Source of the DNA: JAVBMU01 sp031551755
GTDB lineage: Bacteria > Actinomycetota > Actinomycetes > Actinomycetales > Cellulomonadaceae
DNA: 54,586 nucleotides
NCBI GenBank assembly: GCA_031551755.1
Contig: JAVBNE010000008.1
Coordinates: 1 to 54,586, forward strand
Direction: 5' to 3'
Part shown: positions 16,081-24,485 of the stretch, one piece after another
Layout of the letters: every line of letters starts with the position of its first letter
Position numbering within the stretch: position 1 is the stretch's first letter
The notes under the pieces: model-generated
The model's database searches: none
Told to the model about the DNA's origin: nothing
What the model saw: the letters and a program-made list of their open reading frames with translations, nothing else
Made by a program: the position numbers and the translations under genes

Positions 16081-17493
16081 ATGAGCAGTCAGGGTCTGGC
16101 CCAGTCACGTCAACGGATGGCCGAGGCCGGGGTCACCGCGACCGCGATCGAGGCGTTCTCGCGCCTCTACGGGCAACTCCAATCGGGTGCGACGGGGATG
16201 ATCGCCGAGGCCGATATCGAGCCGCTCGCCGCTGTGCCCCGGGCGGCGGATGTCGAGATCGGTGCGAGTGACGGCGCGGCGGCGCTGGCTAAGACGGCCG
16301 TCATCAAGCTCAACGGGGGCCTGGGCACCTCGATGGGCATGGACCGCGCCAAATCCCTGCTGACGGTGCGATCTGCCGACAGCGATCACGGCGCGCTGAC
16401 CTTCCTCGACATCATCGTCGGGCAGATACGAGCCGCTCGGAAAGCCACGGGCGCGCGCCTTCCGCTCATCCTCATGAACAGTTTCCGCACCCAGGCAGAC
16501 AGCCTCGCGGCCCTCGCTGCCCACGCCGACCTGGCCGTCGACGGCCTGCCCCTGGACTTCCTGCAGAACCAGGAACCCAAACTCCGTGCCGACGATCTGA
16601 CCCCGGTCGACTGGCCGGCCGACCCCAGCCTCGAATGGTGTCCGCCCGGTCACGGGGACCTGTACACCGCGCTGCGGGCCTCCGGGGTGCTGTCGGCGCT
16701 GCGGGCAGCAGGTTTCCGGTATGCCAGCGTCTCCAATTCCGACAACCTCGGCGCCGCACCCGATGCCGCAATGGCGGGATGGTTTGCCGCTTCCGGCGCC
16801 CCCTATGCGGCCGAGGTCTGTCGCCGGACGCCTGCCGATCGCAAAGGCGGGTACCTCGTCGTGCGGCGCGCCGACGGGCGGCTCGTCCTCCGGGAGACCG
16901 CACAAACGCCGGCCGAAGATGAGGCGGCGGCCAACGACATCGAACGGCACCGGTACTTCCACACGAATAATCTCTGGTTCGACCTCGACGCCCTCGCCAC
17001 CCAACTCGACGACAACGGCGGTGTACTCGAGCTACCGCTGATCCGAAACGCCAAGACAGTTGACCCCACAGATCCGGCCTCCACACCCGTCATCCAGATC
17101 GAATGCGCCATGGGCGCCGCCGTCGAGCTCTTCGAGGGAGCCCAGGCGATCGAGGTCGACCGCGGGCGTTTCCTCCCCGTCAAGACGACGAACGACCTGT
17201 TGACGCTCCGTTCGGACGTCTACGAGCTGACCGACGACTTCCGGGTTGTCGCCTGCGTGGCCAGCCCTCTCGTCGACCTCGACCCGGCGCACTACAAGAC
17301 CGTCGCGGAACTCGATCAGCGCTTCACCCAGGTGCCCTCCCTACGGTCTGCCCAGTCGTTGCGGGTGCGGGGCGATTGGACGTTCGATGCGAATGTCCGG
17401 GTGGTGGGCGAGGCCGTCTTGGTAGACGAGTCGGGCACTCCGCAGACGGTGCCGGCAGGCGCCGAGGTGGGGCCGGCCGGAGTCAGCCGCTGA
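16081..17493 (+). CDS. UTP--glucose-1-phosphate uridylyltransferase, UDPGP (eukaryotic-type) family
   Basis: 470 residues, similar to eukaryotic UGPase and unlike bacterial GalU. Seen: KLNGGLGTSMGMDRAKSL (nucleotide-binding loop), NSFRT, QNQEPKL, WCPPGHGDLYTAL, SNSDNLGA, HTNNLWFDL and VKTTNDLL. The C-terminus runs into a left-handed beta-helix-like repeat. Makes UDP-glucose from UTP and glucose-1-phosphate for polysaccharide and glycolipid synthesis. Its end overlaps the convergent yigZ by 11 bases. Confidence 0.9.
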   Translation: MSSQGLAQSRQRMAEAGVTATAIEAFSRLYGQLQSGATGMIAEADIEPLAAVPRAADVEIGASDGAAALAKTAVIKLNGGLGTSMGMDRAKSLLTVRSADSDHGALTFLDIIVGQIRAARKATGARLPLILMNSFRTQADSLAALAAHADLAVDGLPLDFLQNQEPKLRADDLTPVDWPADPSLEWCPPGHGDLYTALRASGVLSALRAAGFRYASVSNSDNLGAAPDAAMAGWFAASGAPYAAEVCRRTPADRKGGYLVVRRADGRLVLRETAQTPAEDEAAANDIERHRYFHTNNLWFDLDALATQLDDNGGVLELPLIRNAKTVDPTDPASTPVIQIECAMGAAVELFEGAQAIEVDRGRFLPVKTTNDLLTLRSDVYELTDDFRVVACVASPLVDLDPAHYKTVAELDQRFTQVPSLRSAQSLRVRGDWTFDANVRVVGEAVLVDESGTPQTVPAGAEVGPAGVSR

Positions 17494-18142
17494 CAGCCGG
17501 TAACTCCACGACCCGCAGGTCGCCGAGCCGAGTGTTCGCCACCCCGGCGCTCGCGGCCGCCGCCATCGCCTCGGCGTCCGGCACTTCGCCGGGCCGGACG
17601 AGCAACAGGAACTCGGCTTCGTCGCGGTAGCTCACCTCGGCGAGGAGGCCGTCGTGCCGCGCGCACCAGGACTGGGCGAGGCCGTGCAATCGACCCGCCT
17701 CGGTATGCGGCACCGTGAGCCGCAGTTCGCGTAACTCAGCCCGTCGAAGGAGTTCTGCCTCATCGAGTGCCGCGCTCACGGCTCCGGCATATGCCCGTGC
17801 CAGCCCGCCCGTGCCGAGAAGCACGCCGCCGAAGTAGCGGGTGACGACCGCGACGAGATCGGTCACCGGCCGATGCCGCAGCACCTGGAGCATGGGCGCT
17901 CCCGCCGTGCCGGCGGGCTCCCCGTCATCGGAGGAACGCGCCAGTTCGCCCCGAGCCCCGATCACCATCGCGGTGCAGTGGTGGCGTGCATCCCAGTGTT
18001 CCTTGCGGACGGTCGCGATCACCGCATCAGCCGCCTCCGTGGTCGAGACGGGGGAGAGCAGGGCGATGAAGCGGGACTTCTTGACAATCGTTTCGTGGCA
18101 GGTGGCGGCCGCGAGAGTCGAGGGGAGCACGGAATCGGACAC
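17483..18142 (-). CDS. yigZ: YigZ/IMPACT-family protein
   Basis: 219 residues with an N-terminal UPF0029 domain: KKSRFIALL, ARHHCTAMVIG, SSDDGEPAGTAGAPMLQVL and VVTRYFGGVLLGTGGLARAY are the family hallmarks, followed by the C-terminal DUF1949-like part. The biochemical role is not established; eukaryotic IMPACT regulates Gcn2. GTG start with a leaderless-type box. Complete. Confidence 0.85.
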   Translation of the reverse strand: MSDSVLPSTLAAATCHETIVKKSRFIALLSPVSTTEAADAVIATVRKEHWDARHHCTAMVIGARGELARSSDDGEPAGTAGAPMLQVLRHRPVTDLVAVVTRYFGGVLLGTGGLARAYAGAVSAALDEAELLRRAELRELRLTVPHTEAGRLHGLAQSWCARHDGLLAEVSYRDEAEFLLLVRPGEVPDAEAMAAAASAGVANTRLGDLRVVELPAVSG

Positions 18143-18148
18143 CCCCTG

Positions 18149-18154
18149 AGCTTA
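18149..18154 (-). promoter_or_regulatory. Leaderless-type -10 box of yigZ
   Basis: TAAGCT on the minus strand, six bases, GTG at 18142. No SD. Confidence 0.5.
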
Positions 18155-18181
18155 CGGATGCGGGGAGAGTGTGCTGTTCCA

Positions 18182-18199
18182 AAAAATAGTGTGCCAAGC
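18182..18199 (+). repeat. 18-base element, copy A
   Basis: AAAAATAGTGTGCCAAGC, identical in inverted orientation to 51789-51806. It ends three bases before the TATACT box of the recombinase-like gene. A-rich and out of character for this genome. Confidence 0.75.
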
Positions 18200-18202
18200 A
18201 TC

Positions 18203-18208
18203 TATACT
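18203..18208 (+). promoter_or_regulatory. Leaderless-type -10 box of the recombinase-like gene
   Basis: TATACT, six bases, GTG 18215. The best-matching -10 box of the window, just downstream of the shared 18-base element. Confidence 0.6.
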
Positions 18209-18214
18209 AAGTTC

Positions 18215-18814
18215 GTGGTGCCCAACGCAATCACTCAACCGCCGACAAGCCCAGACGACCGCCGATACCCGCGGCCTGCGGTCAGTCACGAGGAAGCGGA
18301 ATGGATCTGGCGGCTACTGGCCACGGAGGCACTCGCGGAGGTGGCGAAGCCGGAGATCGTGCGCCTTGCGGTGATCGTCGGCCTCACGCGAGCGACGGGT
18401 GCGCGCTACGGCGACCTGCTCCGCTGCACACTCGATTCGATCGACCTTGGCCCACCAGCCGCCAGATCGGGGGAGGGGCGGATCGTCCTGCGGCACGGAA
18501 AACACCGGACGGTCCGCGAACACAGGCTGTCGCCCGATGTCGTCGTCCTGCTCCGGTGCTGGCTGCGGGTCCGCGAGGAGTTGTGCGCGGGGCTGGAGGG
18601 ATCGGTGCCGCGCGCCCTGCTGCTGACCGTCCATCACACTCACGACAACGGTGTGACGGTCTCGCGCGGGCTGCCGATCACGAAACAGGGCTTGGTGCTG
18701 TCCTGGCGTCGTTTCGTCCACCGCACGAACGCTCGTTACGGTGGCACGAGGCCACCACTGCCCACACGTTTCGAGCAAGTGCGTCGGGCGTGGAGGTCGG
18801 AGCTTACCGAATGA
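18215..18814 (+). CDS. Tyrosine-recombinase-like protein lacking the C-terminal catalytic part
   Basis: 199 residues. The box-I region GLTRATGARYGDLLRCTL (Arg64) matches the first catalytic Arg motif of tyrosine recombinases, and RIVLRHGKHRTVREHRL carries the beta-hairpin lysine (Lys96). The protein stops just after VRRAWRSELTE, which resembles box II without its histidine; the last histidine/tryptophan and the nucleophilic tyrosine are absent. So it should not recombine DNA: either a decayed integrase or a DNA-binding derivative. GTG start chosen by the -10 spacing (a second GTG follows directly). Its 3-prime end overlaps the convergent DUF3866 gene by 11 bases. Confidence 0.65.
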   Translation: MVPNAITQPPTSPDDRRYPRPAVSHEEAEWIWRLLATEALAEVAKPEIVRLAVIVGLTRATGARYGDLLRCTLDSIDLGPPAARSGEGRIVLRHGKHRTVREHRLSPDVVVLLRCWLRVREELCAGLEGSVPRALLLTVHHTHDNGVTVSRGLPITKQGLVLSWRRFVHRTNARYGGTRPPLPTRFEQVRRAWRSELTE

Positions 18815-19946
18815 TGTGGTTCTCGGCGTGCAGCCCGGCGGCGGCAGCGGCCACGAACGCCGCCGGATCGGCATCCAAGCCTCGACCCATGGTCGACAAC
18901 CCGACGGGGCTCTGTCGAAGGGCTGCCATCAGGTCCGAGTCCGTCTCGATGTCGACTCGACGGTGCCGTGAGGTACCCACCAGTGCGGCGACCTGCTCAT
19001 CGATACGCCAGGTCAACTCTGGACCCCAGGCCGGCAGGTTCTCGATTTCCGGTGTCGGCACCGGGGCGACCACCTCACTCGGGCCGTGCGCTACGCGCCC
19101 GTAGGCTGTCAACGAATGATGGGAGACCCCACGGTGGCGATCGCGCGGGTCCGCGCCCGAGATCCGCAGGCTCGCGACCGGCCGCCCGCCCAACACGCCC
19201 ACGGCGTTCAACGCTTCACCGGCGGCGACGCCGGAAAACCCCCACCGCGTTCCGGTCCCCAGATTCCCCGGCCCCTGCGCCACGATCGCGACGTCGGCCT
19301 TCACCACCAGCTTGGCCGCCAGGAGGGCGCTGTGCACGGTGACGGCCTCGTGGTCACCACCGAAGGCTTGCCCCGCCGTGAGGCAACTCGCCAACCAGCC
19401 CGACTCCCGCAGACCGGCGACGGTTCGTGAGAAAGCCGACGGCAGCGCGCCACCGTCGGTGAGCACATAGGCAACTCGGGGGATCGGCCGTCCCGCTCGC
19501 AAGGCCGCGTGGCGGATTCCCGCGACGATCGCGGGCACCGCGGAATGCAGATCAGCTACGACGACCGGCAACCCCGCGAGGTCATCCGCGTCCCGGAGTT
19601 CGTCGTGTACCGGCGACTCCTGCTCGTCGACACCCAGGACCATCGCCTGCAAGGGCGTATAGCGTGCCTTCACCAGGTGGCCGGGACCAGCGGGCGGGTC
19701 TGCCGGGAGGGTGGTCGTGTTGGCCACGACCAGCGCATACCCCCCTGTGCCTAGCCCCCGGGCCAGAGCGGAAACGTTAAGCAGAACCTCATCCCCAGGA
19801 TCCGGTGAACCCACCACATCCGTGTAGGCCAAGGCACGGACGTGCGGCGATACCCCGATCGGATCGGGTAATTCCACGGTCAGTTCCAGCGCACCCGGCC
19901 ACGATCGGTCGCGCGACACCACGGTTGCCCTACGCCACGTCATCAC
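18804..19946 (-). CDS. DUF3866-family protein
   Basis: 380 residues, conserved actinobacterial family of unknown function. Landmarks: GLGTGGYALVVANTT, VYVLTDGGALPSAFS-like strand (AYVLTDGGALPSAFS), IVAQGPGNLGTGTRWGFSG and HHSLTAYGRV. GTG 19946 has a TAGCGT box seven bases upstream and is preferred; a GTG at 19955 would add three residues. Divergent from pafB, as is common for this family near proteasome-associated genes, which gives no function. Confidence 0.8.
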   Translation of the reverse strand: MMTWRRATVVSRDRSWPGALELTVELPDPIGVSPHVRALAYTDVVGSPDPGDEVLLNVSALARGLGTGGYALVVANTTTLPADPPAGPGHLVKARYTPLQAMVLGVDEQESPVHDELRDADDLAGLPVVVADLHSAVPAIVAGIRHAALRAGRPIPRVAYVLTDGGALPSAFSRTVAGLRESGWLASCLTAGQAFGGDHEAVTVHSALLAAKLVVKADVAIVAQGPGNLGTGTRWGFSGVAAGEALNAVGVLGGRPVASLRISGADPRDRHRGVSHHSLTAYGRVAHGPSEVVAPVPTPEIENLPAWGPELTWRIDEQVAALVGTSRHRRVDIETDSDLMAALRQSPVGLSTMGRGLDADPAAFVAAAAAGLHAENHIIR

Positions 19947-19981
19947 GGCGAACACGCTACCGCCCGCTAGCGTGGTATCCG

Positions 19982-20974
19982 ATGTCCGAAACCAAGCCCC
20001 CGTCCTCGACGAGCCCCGCCTCGCGATTGCTTAACGTGGTAATCGCGTTGGTCAACACCACGGCTCCGATGACGAAACAGCAGATACGCCGCAACGTCGT
20101 CGGCTACGCCGATGCACCGTCGGTGGAGGCCTTCGAGCGAATGTTCGAGCGAGATAAGGACACCCTCCGGGAGCTGAGCATCCCGATCGTCACGGTGGAT
20201 GGCGGTGGCCACTCCGACGACATCGGATACCGGATCGATGGTGATGCCTACGCCCTGCCACCCATCGACTTGACCTCGGCCGAGTTCGGTGTGCTGTCGC
20301 TGGCCGCGCAGTTCTGGCAGGACAAGACGCTGCGTACAGACAGCGTCCGAGGGCTGACCAAACTGCGAGCCACCGGATCGGACGGGATCGCGGACGACGT
20401 CGTCGCGGGTCTGGCTCCGCAAGTCCGACCCATCGGAGACAACTATGGCCCGCTTCTGGAGGCCATTTCCCAACGCCGTGCGATTACCTTCACCTACCAT
20501 GCGGCAAACACGGGTGAGGTCCGCGAGCGCATCGTCGAACCCTGGCGAATCGCTGCCCGAGGCGGTGGGTGGTACCTCGTCGGTTTCGATCGTGAACGAC
20601 AGGCCCCGCGCGCTTTCCGGCTGACCCGGATCGAAGGACGAGTCCGGGGCACCGGACCGGCTGCGACCTTCACCGTCCCCGCCCACGTGGATGTCGACGA
20701 GCTCTTGGGCGCCGGTGGCACGGCCGGGGTTGCCCGGCTCGCGATCCTGCCAGAACGTGCGGCCGCACTCCGCGCTCGGGGCACGGCGCTGGGTGTCACG
20801 GCCGCCGGTGACCGGGACCTGATCGAGGTGCTCTACACGTCCCTCACTTCGATCCGTGACGAGATCGTGGGCTACGCCGACGCGGTCGTGGTCCAAGCGC
20901 CGGTGGAGCTGCGCGAGAGCGTGCTGCGACGGCTGCGCGACGCCGTGGCACTGGGGGGAGCTAACGATGGCTGA
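19982..20974 (+). CDS. pafB: PafB, WYL-domain transcriptional regulator
   Basis: 330 residues: N-terminal winged helix (RLLNVVIALVNTTAPMTKQQIRRNV region), middle linker and C-terminal WYL domain (GGWYLVGFDRERQAPRAFRLTRI). With PafC it forms the regulator that switches on the LexA-independent DNA-damage response in mycobacteria. ATG 19982 has a TAGCGT box eight bases upstream. Overlaps pafC by eight bases. Confidence 0.9.
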   Translation: MSETKPPSSTSPASRLLNVVIALVNTTAPMTKQQIRRNVVGYADAPSVEAFERMFERDKDTLRELSIPIVTVDGGGHSDDIGYRIDGDAYALPPIDLTSAEFGVLSLAAQFWQDKTLRTDSVRGLTKLRATGSDGIADDVVAGLAPQVRPIGDNYGPLLEAISQRRAITFTYHAANTGEVRERIVEPWRIAARGGGWYLVGFDRERQAPRAFRLTRIEGRVRGTGPAATFTVPAHVDVDELLGAGGTAGVARLAILPERAAALRARGTALGVTAAGDRDLIEVLYTSLTSIRDEIVGYADAVVVQAPVELRESVLRRLRDAVALGGANDG

Positions 20975-21929
20975 ACGTGCGGATGACCGACTCGTGCGGT
21001 TATTGGGCATCGTCTCTTATCTCGAGACGGCTGGGGCTGTGCCGGTTGAACAACTCGCGGAGCGGTTCGGAGTCAGCTCAGCACAACTGCTGCGGGACAT
21101 CGACGCCCTTTGGGTCTCCGGCACCCCGGGGTACTGGCCGGACGACCTGATCGACTTCGACGCGGACTCCTATGAGCGCGGGATCGTCCGGCTGACCGAA
21201 GCGCGGGGAATGACACGTCCCCTGCGACTGGGTGCCCGGGAGGCAGTGGCGCTGATCGCCGCATTGCGGGCGATGGGGGAGACGGTGGCGGTTCAGGTGG
21301 ACGCCGACCGGGCAGCAGTCGTCGCTTCGGCTCTCGGGAAGCTCACGGATGCCACCGGCGAGGCCGCGGCAGCGGTTGATGTGCGGTTGGCTCCGGAAGG
21401 CAACCCGGAGGTGGTCGCGGTGGTATCCAGCGCGGTCACTGCGGGTCACCGTCTGCGGATCAGGTATGTCACCGCGGCTGATGTCGCAAGTGAGCGGGAG
21501 GTCGACCCAGTCTCTTTGCATACCCAGGACGAGCACGCGTACCTGCTGGCCTGGTGTCATCGGGCCGGGGGGCGACGGACCTTCCGGATGGATCGGATCC
21601 TGGCCGCCACCGATCTTGGTGTACCGGTCGCCGGTCACGACGTGGAACCGGAGATCGATTTCGCCCCCACCGGCGAAGCGCCGATCGTGACGGTGGTTTT
21701 CGCCAGCCCTGCGCGTGCCGTCGCGGAGCAGGTTCCAGTCGAGTCCGTTCGCAACCTGCCCGACGGTTCTTTCGAGGTCACCCTGCGGGTGACGAATCCG
21801 GCCTGGTTGCGCCAGCTTCTGCTCGCCAGGGCCGGTCAGGTGTTGTCGGTTTCTCCGGCCCTCTTCGCCACGGAGGTCGCCGACGCTGCACGCGCCGCCG
21901 TGGGCGCCTACGCTGCCGACACCGTCTAG
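20967..21929 (+). CDS. pafC: PafC, WYL-domain transcriptional regulator
   Basis: 320 residues: helix-turn-helix (LAERFGVSSAQLLRDIDALW) and WYL domain with YLLAWCHRAGGRRTFRMDRI. Partner of PafB in the mycobacterial DNA-damage response; the eight-base overlap fits a fixed stoichiometry. ATG 20967 has SD GGGGGAG. Pup ligase pafA, pup and proteasome genes are not in this window. Confidence 0.9.
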   Translation: MAERADDRLVRLLGIVSYLETAGAVPVEQLAERFGVSSAQLLRDIDALWVSGTPGYWPDDLIDFDADSYERGIVRLTEARGMTRPLRLGAREAVALIAALRAMGETVAVQVDADRAAVVASALGKLTDATGEAAAAVDVRLAPEGNPEVVAVVSSAVTAGHRLRIRYVTAADVASEREVDPVSLHTQDEHAYLLAWCHRAGGRRTFRMDRILAATDLGVPVAGHDVEPEIDFAPTGEAPIVTVVFASPARAVAEQVPVESVRNLPDGSFEVTLRVTNPAWLRQLLLARAGQVLSVSPALFATEVADAARAAVGAYAADTV

Positions 21930-21932
21930 GGT
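21927..21932 (+). promoter_or_regulatory. Leaderless-type -10 box of the small membrane-protein gene
   Basis: TAGGGT includes the pafC stop codon, then six bases and ATG 21939; this favours the ATG over the GTG at 21933. Confidence 0.5.
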
Positions 21933-21938
21933 GTGCCC

Positions 21939-22265
21939 ATGTGGTTCTGGATCTGGTCCGGCCTCGTCGTCGCGACCTTGCTGTGCGCGGCGTGGCTTGG
22001 CCGGCGGCTCTGGCATTCGCTCAAGGCGCTCGGTACTGAAGCCGGCCGCGCCTCGGCACTGATGGCGGAGGCGAGTGATCGCGTCGCCGATCTCACCGAA
22101 CGCATGGCCGCCGCCCAACCGAGTACCGCGCCGACGCTGAACGACGACCCGGTGGTATTGCGCGCCAGGGTGGCCGAGTTGCGTTCTGTGCGCCTCGAGA
22201 GCCGCTCCCAGCGCCGCCGTCGGCATATGGGGACCTGGGAATCCTGGCTATCGTTCAACGAGTAG
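21939..22265 (+). CDS. Small membrane-anchored protein of unknown function
   Basis: 108 residues. One N-terminal transmembrane helix (about 2-19, WFWIWSGLVVATLLCAAWL), then a helical, charged cytoplasmic part with a probable coiled coil (about 30-55) and an Arg-rich stretch near the C-terminus. No recognised domain. It lies between pafC and tatA. The layout recalls TatB-like or phage-shock-like anchors, but I make no functional claim. Confidence 0.65.
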   Translation: MWFWIWSGLVVATLLCAAWLGRRLWHSLKALGTEAGRASALMAEASDRVADLTERMAAAQPSTAPTLNDDPVVLRARVAELRSVRLESRSQRRRRHMGTWESWLSFNE

Positions 22266-22340
22266 AGTGGAATACGGCACAGCAACCTGAACGATGACGG
22301 TTGCACCGCGCCGGACGTGCCTTTCGTCACTCATGAGTAG

Positions 22341-22346
22341 TAGGTT
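22341..22346 (+). promoter_or_regulatory. Leaderless-type -10 box of tatA
   Basis: TAGGTT, six bases, ATG 22353. Confidence 0.5.
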
Positions 22347-22352
22347 CTCGGC

Positions 22353-22604
22353 ATGAACTTCCTCCGCCATCCAGGGATGATCCTCGTCCTGGTCCTCATC
22401 GTTATCCTGCTCTTCGGATCGAAACGACTGCCGGACGTAGCCAAAAGCGTCGGCCAGTCGATGAAGATCTTCAAGAAGGAGGTGCACGAACTCCGGGACG
22501 AGGACTCCGCCTCGACCACCGACGCCCCCGGTACCAGCACCACGGCTTCCGCCACCGGAACAGGCGTGTCCGCAGGATCGGACGACGCCGCCCCGAAGGT
22601 CTAA
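22353..22604 (+). CDS. tatA: Twin-arginine translocase subunit TatA
   Basis: 83 residues: short N-terminal transmembrane helix (about 6-21), the FGSKRLPDVAKSVGQSMK hinge and amphipathic helix typical of TatA/E, then a Ser/Thr/Ala-rich tail. Forms the pore of the Tat exporter of folded proteins. Three bases before tatC. Confidence 0.9.
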   Translation: MNFLRHPGMILVLVLIVILLFGSKRLPDVAKSVGQSMKIFKKEVHELRDEDSASTTDAPGTSTTASATGTGVSAGSDDAAPKV

Positions 22605-22607
22605 TCC

Positions 22608-23384
22608 GTGCCACGTCGCACTCCTCGCAATGGCGAGGGGCGCATGCCGCTGCGTCAACACCTCGTTGAGATCCGCCGTCGCCTCTTCTTCGCTGCCATC
22701 GGAGTGCTGCTCGGCGCTGTTGTGGGCTGGTTCCTCTATGACGAGGTCTTCCACCTGCTTCAGGAGCCGCTCCTGAACGCGGCGAAAGAACAGCACCGCG
22801 AGATCACCACCAACTTCTCCGGCATCGCCACCGCTGTCGACCTCAAGGTCAAGGTCTCGTGCTTCCTCGGGGTGATCCTGTCGAGCCCGTGGTGGATCTA
22901 CCAGCTCTGGGCCTTCATCAACCCCGGGTTGACGTCCAAGGAGCGGCGCTACGCCTTCTCCTTCATCGGTGCGGGGGTGCCGCTCTTTCTCGCCGGTGGC
23001 GCTCTCGCCTGGTATCTGCTGCCCCGCGCTGTCGCGCTGCTGACCGAGTTCGCCCCCGAGGACACCACCAACCTGATCGACGCCCAGGCGTACCTGAGTT
23101 TCGTGATGCGCCTGATCCTGGCTTTCGGCCTCGCGTTCCTGGTCCCTATCGTGATGATCGCGTTGAACTGGATGGGTGTGGTGAAGGCCAGAGCGTGGCT
23201 GGCGGGGTGGCGGTGGGCGATCCTGGTCGCCTTCACCTTCGCAGCAATCATGACCCCAACACCCGACATCCTGACGATGTTCTGGGTGGCCTTGCCTATC
23301 TGTGCGCTGTACTTCATCGCCTATGGCATTTGCGTCGTCCACGACCGGCGGGCGAGTCGACGCGCGGTGGCGACCGCCTCGTGA
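22608..23384 (+). CDS. tatC: Twin-arginine translocase subunit TatC
   Basis: 258 residues with six predicted transmembrane helices. N-terminal MPLRQHLVEIRRRL and the periplasmic segment SPWWIYQLWAFINPGLTSKERR are characteristic of the signal-peptide receptor. GTG start with GAAGG eight bases upstream. Co-transcribed with tatA. Confidence 0.95.
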   Translation: MPRRTPRNGEGRMPLRQHLVEIRRRLFFAAIGVLLGAVVGWFLYDEVFHLLQEPLLNAAKEQHREITTNFSGIATAVDLKVKVSCFLGVILSSPWWIYQLWAFINPGLTSKERRYAFSFIGAGVPLFLAGGALAWYLLPRAVALLTEFAPEDTTNLIDAQAYLSFVMRLILAFGLAFLVPIVMIALNWMGVVKARAWLAGWRWAILVAFTFAAIMTPTPDILTMFWVALPICALYFIAYGICVVHDRRASRRAVATAS

Positions 23385-23418
23385 CACCGTACGTGCGGCA
23401 CACCCGCTAGGAGGGCAT

Positions 23419-24423
23419 GTGAGCAGGATCGGTGTCGTGGTCAACCCGACTGCCGGACGAGGCCGCGGAAGGCAGTCCGGTGCGCGCGTCGAACAGGCCC
23501 TCGGCCAGGACGGCCATGACGTCATCGATCTCACCGGCAGTGACTATCGCAGCGCCGCCCAGCTCGCCCGAGCAGCTGTCCGGGACGGCGCTGTCGACGT
23601 TCTCGTCGTGGTCGGCGGGGACGGCATGGTCCACCTGGGCGTCAACACAGTGGCTGATACCGGGGTGCCGCTCGGCATCGTCGGCGTCGGCACCGGAAAC
23701 GACTTCGCGCATGCCGTGGGACTGCCGATCGGCCGCGACGCCCTGGCAATAGCCGCACTCAGGGAATCCTTGACCCACCCCCCACGCGCCTATGACGCCG
23801 TCCAGGTCGAGGTGCCCGGACTCACTGAACCGCGATGGTTCGCGGGCGTGCTGTCGATGGGGATCGATGCGGCCATCAACGCTCGCGCCAATGCCATTCG
23901 CTGGCCCAAGGGAGCCGCCCGGTACGCGCTGGCGGCTCTCCTGGAAATCGGCGCCTACCGCCCCTACGGCTACCGGGTCCGGCTGGGTGGACTCGACCCG
24001 GCGACGGACCTCACCGGACTCGTCGCAGGAGTCCGCCTGGAGCCCGATGGGGAGGAGGTCGTCTGGGAGTCACCGGGAGCGCTGATCGCGGTCGCCAACG
24101 GGGTGCGCGTGGGCGGTGGTATCCGGATCGCACCGGACGCTCTGCTCGACGACGGAATGCTGGACGTCTTACTGGCGGGGCCATTCACCCGGATGCAGGC
24201 GGTGATGGCCTTTCCCGGGATGTATCGCGGTAGCCACGTCAGCAACCGACTGGTCGGTGTTCTCCGCGCCCGCACCGTCACCCTCGAACCCACCGCCGCG
24301 GGTGCCGCGCCGCCCATCGCCTTCGCGGACGGCGAGTATGTCGGCCCGGTGCCGGCCCGGGCCGAGATCCGCCCCCACGCGCTGCGTGTGCTCACCGTGC
24401 CGGCCGGGACGGTGGAGCCTTAG
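23419..24423 (+). CDS. Diacylglycerol/lipid kinase (DAGK catalytic domain)
   Basis: 334 residues. Nucleotide-binding VVNPTAGRGRG, the kinase signature VVGGDGMVHLGVN and GVGTGNDFAHAVG, with the C-terminal beta-domain ending in GEYVG. Phosphorylates diacylglycerol or a related lipid; YegS/DgkB-like. GTG 23419 has an ideal SD (AGGAGG). Lies between tatC and helY, where mycobacteria have none. Confidence 0.85.
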   Translation: MSRIGVVVNPTAGRGRGRQSGARVEQALGQDGHDVIDLTGSDYRSAAQLARAAVRDGAVDVLVVVGGDGMVHLGVNTVADTGVPLGIVGVGTGNDFAHAVGLPIGRDALAIAALRESLTHPPRAYDAVQVEVPGLTEPRWFAGVLSMGIDAAINARANAIRWPKGAARYALAALLEIGAYRPYGYRVRLGGLDPATDLTGLVAGVRLEPDGEEVVWESPGALIAVANGVRVGGGIRIAPDALLDDGMLDVLLAGPFTRMQAVMAFPGMYRGSHVSNRLVGVLRARTVTLEPTAAGAAPPIAFADGEYVGPVPARAEIRPHALRVLTVPAGTVEP

Positions 24424-24473
24424 AACTCGCCCGACGCCGGCTAATTCGCTCAGGGTCAAGACCGCGACACCCG

Positions 24474-24479
24474 TAGGCT
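24474..24479 (+). promoter_or_regulatory. Leaderless-type -10 box of helY
   Basis: TAGGCT, six bases, ATG 24486. Confidence 0.5.
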
Positions 24480-24485
24480 GACATC

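Noticed and set aside
17873..18214. N-terminal extension of the recombinase-like gene across yigZ
   Set aside because: It is antisense to a conserved gene; the leaderless GTG at 18215 explains the start.
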